A stretch of 12,958 nt of DNA from positions 18,023-30,980 of the forward strand of contig DITH01000093.1 of assembly GCA_002422745.1 (NCBI GenBank), given 5' to 3'. Positions within the stretch are counted from its first letter, which is position 1; the number at the start of each line of letters is the position of its first letter. Position numbers and translations under genes: made by a program. The DNA is from Alphaproteobacteria bacterium UBA6189. Lineage in GTDB: Bacteria > Pseudomonadota > Alphaproteobacteria > Rickettsiales > UBA3002. Under the pieces are notes generated by a model that was not told where the DNA came from, ran no database searches, and saw only the letters and a list, made by a program, of their open reading frames with translations. Positions 6,751-12,958 of the stretch are shown in pieces.

Positions 6751-8329
6751 CCACCGGCGCTACCAGATACGGGTTCGGCTGCGTCGGCAAATAATAGCCG
6801 GGCGGCAACGCAATATTTCGGTTGAGCTGGAGCACCAGCGGCCAGGCAAGGCCGGGGCTGATGGTGCTCGCTTCATTGTACGTGCTGGTGGTAGTGCCGC
6901 TGGCATCGCGCACTTCGCCCCCATGGGTGAGCGTAATGCTACCCGAAGCGGTATCGATACTGGCCGGGCCGTTCATGATGAGCTTGGCGCCTTGCGGCAA
7001 TACCAGCATGCCGCCATCTGGCACATGGTAGGTGAGGCCGCTACGGTTAATCTGCACAATACTGCCCGAGGCGGTATAGACACTGCTACCTTCCACCGTG
7101 GCGGCCATGACGCCCGAGCGCCCGGCGATCGCGCCGGTTTGCGGCGTGCTGCCCGGTGGGTAAAGCAGGTTTGGCCGGTCGACTACCATGATTTGCGTGG
7201 TGTCTTTACATGTTTCCTGCTCCGGCGCGTCGGCGCTCACTTCCTGCGCGGGATACACGGTCACCGCTTCACAGTTGGCGGGCGAGGTGGGTGCGGTGCT
7301 CAACCCCAGCCGTTCGCAATCAGTGGCCGAAGCTTCGCAGCCCGGCGTGAGCGAGGTTTCGAACATCACGTCGCCCAGCGCGCTCATGGTTTTATAAACA
7401 TCGGCTTCGTTGGCGCAATTGGCGGGCACTTGCGGTACCCCGCCCGAAAGCGGCACCACCAGATATTTCTCCGGGCTGGCATTGGGATTATAGGTAAGCG
7501 GGTTTTGGCTGCCGGCGTCGTCAATCAGGCGGATGGCGAGGGCATTGGCCTTACTGTTATACACGATCATTTGTGCAATCGGTGCGCTGAGATCGGTGGT
7601 TTTTACCCATTCTTCGCTCGCCGCATCGAAACTGCATAAATAGGTAGGCAACGCATAGGGCTCAGCGCGCACTGCGCCGAAATTGCCGTTGCCGGTATGT
7701 TTATACGCCCACAGATAGGGGCTGCCATATTCCGTCGACACCATGCCCACCGGGTTGTGGCTTACCGTGAGTTGGTAGGTGGTGAGCGGTACCGCCGCAC
7801 CGCACGCGGCCTGCGGGCTTGCACTGCCGCTGAGGGTGGTTTTTTCGCCGAAAATACCGGTGGTATCGGTCGCCATCGGGCAGGTGCTGTTACCGCTGCT
7901 CGCGCCGCCATCGGTGCCGCCGGTTTCTTCGCCACTATCGCCATCGTCGTCGCCATTACAGATATTGACCCCGCCGGGCCACTGGCAGGGAAAGCCTGCC
8001 CAGGGCGGAAATTTCATCGAGAATTCGAAATCCTGCTGGCTGATGCTGGCTGCTGCGTTGCGCTTGCCGGGGGAATCCTCCGGTGCGGCCATGGTGGTCA
8101 TGTTAAAACCGCCGCCGCCGCCAGCACGCGCTGCTCCGCCGCGTCCTTCATCGGGCCGCCAGGATACGGGCGGGTCGATGCCATGATGCATGCAGCTCAC
8201 CAGCTGCTCGGGTGTGAATTCCTTGCCGACATTATCGGCGCTTTGCTGGTTGAGCGAACCGCAATAATCCGGCGCGGCAGCAAGGGCGGGGACGCTAAGG
8301 AGCAAGGGGATAAGCAAACGCAGCATCAT
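6740..8329 (-). CDS. Exported Cys-containing protein of unknown function (529 aa)
   Basis: I do not recognise this family. The signal peptide is clear (MMLRLLIPLLLSVPALAA, cut near residue 18-19). No lipobox is present, so it should be soluble or surface-attached rather than a lipoprotein. Twelve cysteines are spread over the mature chain. Residues 60-75 are Gly/Ala-rich and 126-149 form an Asp/Gly/Ser linker containing DDDGD. The last 125 residues (405-529) look beta-rich, with TASGSI twice (419 and 460) and Asn/Gly turns. The frame stays open to 8401, but the start at 8329 fits: GGAG lies 6 nt upstream, it opens at the signal peptide, and it overlaps the stop of the preceding 884-aa gene as ATGA. 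The two genes are therefore translationally coupled and probably act together. Confidence 0.85.
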   Translation of the reverse strand: MMLRLLIPLLLSVPALAAAPDYCGSLNQQSADNVGKEFTPEQLVSCMHHGIDPPVSWRPDEGRGGAARAGGGGGFNMTTMAAPEDSPGKRNAAASISQQDFEFSMKFPPWAGFPCQWPGGVNICNGDDDGDSGEETGGTDGGASSGNSTCPMATDTTGIFGEKTTLSGSASPQAACGAAVPLTTYQLTVSHNPVGMVSTEYGSPYLWAYKHTGNGNFGAVRAEPYALPTYLCSFDAASEEWVKTTDLSAPIAQMIVYNSKANALAIRLIDDAGSQNPLTYNPNASPEKYLVVPLSGGVPQVPANCANEADVYKTMSALGDVMFETSLTPGCEASATDCERLGLSTAPTSPANCEAVTVYPAQEVSADAPEQETCKDTTQIMVVDRPNLLYPPGSTPQTGAIAGRSGVMAATVEGSSVYTASGSIVQINRSGLTYHVPDGGMLVLPQGAKLIMNGPASIDTASGSITLTHGGEVRDASGTTTSTYNEASTISPGLAWPLVLQLNRNIALPPGYYLPTQPNPYLVAPVVKP

Positions 8330-10980
8330 TGCGGGCTCCGCGTGATGACATGTTCGACCGGGCGGTATAATTCCAGCTCGTCCCAAGGCTCCATTTCGCA
8401 CTCGCTCAGGCCCGTATCCTCGCAGCTCGCCGTCCAGCCGATGCGTTTGGCTTCGTCGGCCGCACCGTCGCGCAGGCTACCGGGTTTATAGATCTGCCGT
8501 CGCTTCATTTCACCGATCATCTGCGTGGTGCCGCACACATCGGGCCATTTGCCATTGTCGGTTTCCTCGACCGTAATGAAGCAGCTTTTATCCGCGCAAC
8601 GCACGGCGCTAACGCTTTTCTCGGTTTTTTTGCCTTTCTCGCAATAAACACGGGCAATTTTCGGTAGGCCCGGGCGATCGCTATCTGCTTCGGCACCGCC
8701 CTGCGGCATTAAAATGAAATCGCCGCACTGCGCGTTATCGAGCCCGCGAATCACCGGCGCGTTGCCGCCGAGATTCGGGAAGCGGGTGGCGTCATCGTCG
8801 GCACTCATATAGCCGCGCCAGGCGAGCGGGTAATTGTCGCGCACATACTGAATGCTCGACCAGCGTTTGCCATCCGTCGTGCCGCTCTGTGTGCCGGTTT
8901 CTTTTAGCTCGGCGACGGTTTTGCTTTCGCAGGTGCCCGGTACGGTGCGGCCATTATCGTCGAGATCGCACTCGGTGCGTACGATCAGGCTGGTGGTGGC
9001 CCCGCCCGCCATTAGCAGGATATTCTCGTTGCTACGATGCTTGAAGGCCTTCTCGTAGCGGCCGAGGCAGACCACGCGCGTTTCGCGGGTGGTGTTGGCC
9101 TGGTACAGCTTCAGCTCCGTCCAACTGGTCACCGGATCGGGAATCTCGATGCGCGCCGGGCCGAACGAGACATTCTCGCCCCAACCGCCAAGCAGGCAGC
9201 GCTCGTCGCGTTTCTGTTCCTTGGCGGGTAAGCTGTTATTGACCGACACGGGCGCGGCTTCACGTCCGACGCCCACAATGGCGGTATACTGGCCGAGGTC
9301 GTCGAGCGGGTCCTGCTGCTCGGCCACCGCATAGCGTTGGATAGAGCTACCTGTGTCCCATAAGCGCGGATAGGGCATATGGCCGTCGAAATATTCGGTG
9401 TGCCACATGCCTTCCTGCACGCCGTCTTTCAGCACGACCGTGTCCGGTCCGCCATGGGTGGACTGGTTGCCCTCGGGGTTATGGTAGCGCATTTTCAGCT
9501 TGTTGAGCGGCACGTAGGGCGCGCGCAAATCGGCGCAGAGCTGGGTAATCGGCTTTTTTGTCTCTCCTACATTGCTGGTGCAGCGTGCGGTACGCTTAGT
9601 ATTGTTCAGCCCGCCGGGGAAAGGGCCGTTGATGGATGATTTTTTCTCGATAGAGCGGTCGCTGCCATCGTACCGGGTGGTGCAGGGTGGGGTGGTCGAG
9701 GCATCGTCTACCTTCTGGCCAGGGTTAAGGCCGAAACATTGCCAGCATGGCAGGCGGGTCGCTTGCCCAGGGTCGGTTGGCGTGGGTGGCCAGTCCACAC
9801 GGTAGCAATACGACTTGGCCACCATTTGCGCGAAAGCGGGCGAGGCGATCGGCACGCTGTAGGTTTGCCGGTCATTATAGCAGGCCTTGTTGAAATCAAT
9901 GCGGCCGTTGATGCCTTTATCGAACGGCTCGCGGCGGAACTCCAACACATCGACCTTGTAATCCTTATCCTGCTGGGCATTACCGGAATCGGCGCGGTTA
10001 CCGGCGCAGTACACGGCCTTTTCGTTGTCGTGGTAGCGCGACTGGTAATCGGCCACCTTGGGCGAATAATGCGCGCGCTCGTTATATTTAAAATCCCACC
10101 GTGGCGAGAAGGGGTGGCTTGGGTCGATAATCTCTTCATACGGTGTGGCTGCCAGCGAGTTCAGGCGAATCTGCTGAATGGTCGGCGGCGCGATAGGTTT
10201 TTCCAGCGTGATGCCTTCAGGCAAATGCGGCTCTTTCTCGGCCCCCGGGGTTTTGCGGTAGGAGGGGTCTTGCAGCAGTTTTTTCCATGCGGCGAGCAAA
10301 TAATCCGACGCCATATATTCTTGCTTGGGCGTTTCTTTCATCTCGAGCGGCTGGCAAAGGTCGGCCTGCTCGCAGCGGCGCGAAGGCTGACCCGGCAGGC
10401 TCTCAGTTTGGCAGGTAAGCTGCGAATAATCTTTCTGGTAGGGGTAAATCGCGGCCTGTAACACAAACTGGTTGGCGCAGTTATCGAGTTGTAGCCGCAC
10501 CAGCTTTGCCTGATCTTCGACCGAACCTGTGTCGAAGCTGATCTGGTTAACGCAGGTATTCTGTTTTTTTACCCCCGCCGGGGCCTCACCCACCATGGCG
10601 AAGGTCTGGCTGGGGTCGCCCGGTGTGCCACGCATAAGAAATCCACGGTAAGGAAGGTCCTTATCCGCGGGGTCGCGCGGGTAGGCGTACAGATAGGGCG
10701 AGAGCTCCTTGAAAGTACGCAGTTCGGTTTCCTTCATCGGCATCGGCTCGGCCGGGCAGGAAGGAAACATGCTGGGTAGTTGCAGCGCGCGGTCGTGCTT
10801 GTCTTCCGCTTCGTAGGTGGTCAGGCAGCTAAGTTCGGTGTCGCGATAGCGCATATCGCATGGCAGGCCCGTGCCCGATGATCCGTCCTCCGAGCAGACT
10901 TGCGCATTCGCGCCGCTAGACGCAACCAGCAACGCGACGAATACTGCTAGGCGAAATCTGCTCCCCATTGTCGGAATCAT
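8326..10980 (-). CDS. Large exported Cys-rich protein of unknown function (884 aa)
   Basis: I do not recognise this family. Residues 1-26 are a signal peptide (RFRLAVFVALLVASSGANA, then Q27). About 28 cysteines follow, an even number scattered along the chain, with a CWQC pair at 412-415; this suggests many disulfides in the periplasm or on the surface. There is no internal membrane segment. Readable blocks include DNYPLAWRGYM (around 710-720) and NAQCGDFILMPQGG (749-762). ATG 10980 or ATG 10968 could be the start; neither has a good ribosome site, and both keep the signal peptide. It is divergent from virB8-virB9 and coupled to the 529-aa gene, so an accessory role at the type IV secretion channel (TraN-like in its Cys content only) is a reasonable guess, not a homology call. 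Confidence 0.85.
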   Translation of the reverse strand: MIPTMGSRFRLAVFVALLVASSGANAQVCSEDGSSGTGLPCDMRYRDTELSCLTTYEAEDKHDRALQLPSMFPSCPAEPMPMKETELRTFKELSPYLYAYPRDPADKDLPYRGFLMRGTPGDPSQTFAMVGEAPAGVKKQNTCVNQISFDTGSVEDQAKLVRLQLDNCANQFVLQAAIYPYQKDYSQLTCQTESLPGQPSRRCEQADLCQPLEMKETPKQEYMASDYLLAAWKKLLQDPSYRKTPGAEKEPHLPEGITLEKPIAPPTIQQIRLNSLAATPYEEIIDPSHPFSPRWDFKYNERAHYSPKVADYQSRYHDNEKAVYCAGNRADSGNAQQDKDYKVDVLEFRREPFDKGINGRIDFNKACYNDRQTYSVPIASPAFAQMVAKSYCYRVDWPPTPTDPGQATRLPCWQCFGLNPGQKVDDASTTPPCTTRYDGSDRSIEKKSSINGPFPGGLNNTKRTARCTSNVGETKKPITQLCADLRAPYVPLNKLKMRYHNPEGNQSTHGGPDTVVLKDGVQEGMWHTEYFDGHMPYPRLWDTGSSIQRYAVAEQQDPLDDLGQYTAIVGVGREAAPVSVNNSLPAKEQKRDERCLLGGWGENVSFGPARIEIPDPVTSWTELKLYQANTTRETRVVCLGRYEKAFKHRSNENILLMAGGATTSLIVRTECDLDDNGRTVPGTCESKTVAELKETGTQSGTTDGKRWSSIQYVRDNYPLAWRGYMSADDDATRFPNLGGNAPVIRGLDNAQCGDFILMPQGGAEADSDRPGLPKIARVYCEKGKKTEKSVSAVRCADKSCFITVEETDNGKWPDVCGTTQMIGEMKRRQIYKPGSLRDGAADEAKRIGWTASCEDTGLSECEMEPWDELELYRPVEHVITRSPQ

Positions 10981-11033
10981 GCACCCACATTCGTGAAATG
11001 ACCCGGCGTTTCTTCTTCTTTGCCGAATGAAGG

Positions 11034-11061
11034 TTTACAATAGCATAGAGGCAGTTACACT
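11034..11061 (+). promoter_or_regulatory. Probable virB8-virB9 promoter
   Basis: TTTACA at 11034-11039 (5 of 6 to TTGACA) and TACACT at 11056-11061 (4 of 6 to TATAAT) are spaced 16 bp. Transcription would begin near 11068, followed by an AT-rich leader of about 38 nt. No equally good promoter was found for the 884-aa gene in the other direction within 10981-11105. Confidence 0.45.
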
Positions 11062-11063
11062 GC
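11051..11063. promoter_or_regulatory. Dyad over the virB8 -10 element, possible operator
   Basis: GCAGT-TAC-ACTGC is a perfect 5-bp inverted repeat with a 3-nt centre, and it covers the -10 hexamer of the proposed virB8 promoter. A repressor bound here would block virB8 transcription. It is short, so chance is not excluded. Confidence 0.3.
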
Positions 11064-11105
11064 ATCTAATTTATTAACATTTAATTCAATTTCCGCCGGG
11101 CGCCC

Positions 11106-11828
11106 ATGGGCAATGAACAACAGGAAGTGGCCGAACTGATCCGTTCGGGCCGGTATTTCGACGAAGCGCGCCGCTGGTATCAGACCATGTACCTGTCGCC
11201 GATCGCGGAGCGTTGCGTATTTCTGCTGGTGGCGGTGGTCGCCGGGGTGATCGCTATTGTCGGGTTCTTGGCGGTAGGTGGGCTATTACCTATTACGGCG
11301 CGCCCTCCGGTGATGATTGCCACGCCAGCGTTGGATAGCGAAATTCCCTCCATCGCTCGGCTTCGGGCCCGCGATAAGCCCCTCAACGCTGCCCTGGCCG
11401 AGTTCATGGTTGCTAATTATGTGGTGAAGCGCGAATCCTATGCGGCGGGTGAGTTTGCCGCCGACATGGCGTTTGTGCGCGCACATTCCGACCCCACCGT
11501 GTTGGCGGGGTACGACGCGCTTTACGGGCCGCAAAATCCTCGTAGCCCGGCGAATATCCTTGGCCAAAAAGGGCGGCGGGTGGTCGATTTATACGGCATA
11601 ACCCTGCTGCCGGGCGAGGGCGATGTCCGCCAGGCAGAAGTGAAGTTTTCCACAATTTTAGAAGGGATTGGCAGCCAGGCTAAAACGCAGTGGACGGCAC
11701 GAGTTTCCTACTACTATAGTCCGATGGTGGTGACGGGGGGCGTGGATAATGCGACCGGGCAGGAATACCTTTCCGTGGAAGAACCGCAGTTTAAGGTAGT
11801 GAATTATGCTGTCAGCCAAACGCCGTAA
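11106..11828 (+). CDS. virB8: Type IV secretion system inner-membrane protein VirB8
   Basis: This 240-aa protein has the VirB8 plan. A short cytoplasmic N-terminus (RYFDEARRWYQTMYLSPIAE, 16-35) is followed by one membrane helix at about 37-62 and a periplasmic NTF2-like domain. That domain contains VVKRESY (106-112), matching the conserved Y-V-x-R-E-x-Y helix of VirB8. VirB8 dimers scaffold the inner-membrane complex and contact VirB9 and VirB10. No good ribosome site precedes ATG 11106; the start sits in the self-complementary sequence GCCCATGGGC (11102-11111). The 3' end overlaps virB9 by 23 nt. It is transcribed away from the two exported Cys-rich proteins. The call rests on fold plan, motif and the adjacent virB9. 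Confidence 0.85.
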   Translation: MGNEQQEVAELIRSGRYFDEARRWYQTMYLSPIAERCVFLLVAVVAGVIAIVGFLAVGGLLPITARPPVMIATPALDSEIPSIARLRARDKPLNAALAEFMVANYVVKRESYAAGEFAADMAFVRAHSDPTVLAGYDALYGPQNPRSPANILGQKGRRVVDLYGITLLPGEGDVRQAEVKFSTILEGIGSQAKTQWTARVSYYYSPMVVTGGVDNATGQEYLSVEEPQFKVVNYAVSQTP

Positions 11829-12618
11829 CCTTGCCCTGATGCTGATGGCAATGGCCATGGTGGCACTGCCGCTGGCCGCGGAAGCGTTGCAGAAGCCTCG
11901 GCCGCTGGCGACCGATAGCCGCATTCGCACCCTGCGTTATAGCCCCAATGAAGTATACCAGTTCATCGGCCATTACGGCTACCAGTCGACCATCGAATTC
12001 GCGACGGACGAGAAAATCCTCACTGTTTCAATTGGCGATTCATTGGCGTGGATGGTAAATCCCGCCGGTAACCGGCTATTTTTAAAGCCGATCGAGCAAA
12101 ACGCCATGACCAACATGACCGTCATTACCGACCAACGCTCGTATCTGTTTGAGCTGCATGCCGAGGAAACGCAGGATATCCGCTCAGCGGAGATGATTTT
12201 TGTGGTGCGCTTCGTATACCCGCAAAGCGATACCAGCGCGCTGGATTATGCGCAGTACGAGCCGTTTCCTGATCTCGAGCGCGATGCCGATAAAATGAAC
12301 TTCAAATACACCATTCGTGGCTCGACGGTGATTGAGCCCGTGCGTATTTTCGACGATGGCAAATTCACCTATTTCGAATTCCGCGACCAGAACGCCGAAA
12401 TTCCTGCCTTTTTCCACATTGATTCGGCGGGGAACGAAGAACTGGTCAATTTCCGCAAGCGCGGCGATTACGTGGTGATCGAGCGGGTGTCGCCACGCTT
12501 TACCCTGCGTCGCGGCCCGGAAATTCTCTGCGTGTATAACGAGCGCATGCCCATTACGCCGGTGCCCACGCCTGAGAAAAGCTTGGGCGAGCGCGTGCGC
12601 GAATACCAGCCGTTTTAG
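11806..12618 (+). CDS. virB9: Type IV secretion system outer-membrane complex protein VirB9
   Basis: This is a 270-aa exported protein with a signal peptide (residues 1-27, AEA cleavage). The N-terminal domain (34-120) carries RPLATDSRIRTLRYSPNEV, HYGYQSTIEFA, SIGDSLAWMVNPAGNRLFLK and NMTVIT, the pattern I recall from Rickettsiales VirB9. The C-terminal beta domain (164-250, FKYTIRGS to CVYNERMPITPV) is the part that binds VirB7 and VirB10 in the outer-membrane core. Both domains are present, unlike the truncated second VirB9 of Rickettsia. AAGG 9 nt upstream supports ATG 11806, which overlaps virB8 by 23 nt. No virB10, virB11 or virD4 follows, so the rest of the machine must be encoded elsewhere, as in the scattered rvh systems. 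Confidence 0.93.
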   Translation: MLSAKRRNLALMLMAMAMVALPLAAEALQKPRPLATDSRIRTLRYSPNEVYQFIGHYGYQSTIEFATDEKILTVSIGDSLAWMVNPAGNRLFLKPIEQNAMTNMTVITDQRSYLFELHAEETQDIRSAEMIFVVRFVYPQSDTSALDYAQYEPFPDLERDADKMNFKYTIRGSTVIEPVRIFDDGKFTYFEFRDQNAEIPAFFHIDSAGNEELVNFRKRGDYVVIERVSPRFTLRRGPEILCVYNERMPITPVPTPEKSLGERVREYQPF

Positions 12619-12692
12619 GCGTATAACCGGCTTTTCAGTGCCTTTCTGCTGGATTGCTGCGGAAAAATCATTATATCACTGCTCCACTGGTA

Positions 12693-12699
12693 AAAGGAG
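12693..12699 (+). promoter_or_regulatory. Strong ribosome binding site of hisI
   Basis: AAAGGAG lies 8 nt before ATG 12708. The 89-nt gap 12619-12707 shows no terminator after virB9 and only a poor promoter candidate (TATATC near 12673), so hisI could be read from virB8-virB9 or from its own weak promoter. Confidence 0.6.
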
Positions 12700-12707
12700 T
12701 TAGCCGC

Positions 12708-12958
12708 ATGTTTCAAAAACGCGTCACGATCGAGCAAGTGGAAGAGGGTACCGAACTGGCCCCGAAATTCGATGAACAGGGGCTGATCCCCTGCGTCACC
12801 ACCAGCGCCAAAACCGGCGAAGTATTGATGCTCGGCTACATGAACGAGGAAGCGCTGACGAAAACCATCGAAACCGGGGAAGCGCACTATTACAGCCGCT
12901 CACGCAAGGTGCTCTGGCACAAGGGCGCCACGTCCGGCCTGGTGCAAAAAGTCACCGA
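12708..12958 (+). CDS. hisI: Phosphoribosyl-AMP cyclohydrolase HisI, 3' end beyond the window
   Basis: The first 83 residues are visible. HisI opens the ring of phosphoribosyl-AMP in the third step of histidine synthesis in the cytoplasm. Conserved pieces are [10 protein letters not shown] (21-30), [14 protein letters not shown] (37-50), [17 protein letters not shown] (61-77), in family order. No HisE domain can be judged because the C-terminus and the zinc-binding cysteines are outside the window. Presence of a histidine pathway gene argues against a strictly intracellular, nutrient-dependent lifestyle. The ATG follows AAAGGAG at 8-nt spacing. It is the only gene downstream of virB9 in view. 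Confidence 0.95.
   Translation, partial: MFQKRVTIEQVEEGTELAPKFDEQGLIPCVTTSAKTGEVLMLGYMNEEALTKTIETGEAHYYSRSRKVLWHKGATSGLVQKVT

Noticed and set aside
6716..7639. 307-aa open frame on the plus strand
   Set aside because: It is antisense to the 529-aa gene, begins inside murU, and its Arg/Gly/His-rich product shows no signal peptide or motif.
7697..8491. 264-aa open frame on the plus strand
   Set aside because: Antisense shadow of the 529- and 884-aa genes with Ala/Arg-rich composition typical of GC-rich reverse frames.
9739..10461. 240-aa open frame on the plus strand
   Set aside because: Antisense to the 884-aa gene, without a ribosome site or recognisable motif.
11072..11085. TTAACATTTAA as a second CtrA box upstream of virB8
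   Set aside because: The two TTAA halves are 3 nt apart instead of 7, so it does not fit the consensus; the region is simply AT-rich.
12619..12707. Terminator between virB9 and hisI
   Set aside because: Only weak, long-looped pairing (CCGGC with GCTGG) and no T run were found.

Overview
The window looks like chromosomal DNA of a motile alphaproteobacterium. The evidence is an alphaproteobacterial-style CheY/CheZ pair, a tsaE-amgK-murU operon, a perfect TTAA-N7-TTAAC (CtrA-type) box in front of cheY, and a VirB9 whose N-terminal half reads like the Rickettsiales (rvh) type. The DNA is GC-rich and coding is very dense. Finding rvh-like VirB8/VirB9 together with chemotaxis genes and a histidine biosynthesis gene points to a free-living or ectosymbiotic relative of Rickettsiales or a neighbouring deep-branching order. 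That placement is inference.

Left part (1-4280, minus strand): cheY, then cheZ, then a very long exported protein with a Pro-rich linker and TPR-like repeats. The long protein runs off the left edge of the window. The three genes are collinear and look like one motility transcript starting at the CtrA-box promoter.

Middle part (4365-6750, plus strand): iscX, tsaE, amgK and murU, almost without gaps (3-nt gap, then two 4-nt ATGA overlaps). TsaE makes part of the t6A tRNA modification machinery. AmgK and MurU together recycle cell-wall sugars to UDP-MurNAc. IscX is an iron-sulfur assembly accessory in an unusual place.

Right part (6740-12958): two large exported, cysteine-rich proteins of unknown function (884 and 529 aa, ATGA overlap) run on the minus strand and end 11 nt inside murU. 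Across a 125-nt divergent control region, virB8 and virB9 of a type IV secretion system run on the plus strand (23-nt overlap). No virB7, virB10, virB11 or virD4 follows; the next gene is hisI, cut by the window end. The best candidate for something undescribed is this four-gene divergent block. Its two unrecognised, probably disulfide-rich envelope proteins may be lineage-specific partners of the secretion channel. No tRNA, rRNA, CRISPR array or insertion sequence was seen, and no gap between genes exceeds 125 nt.
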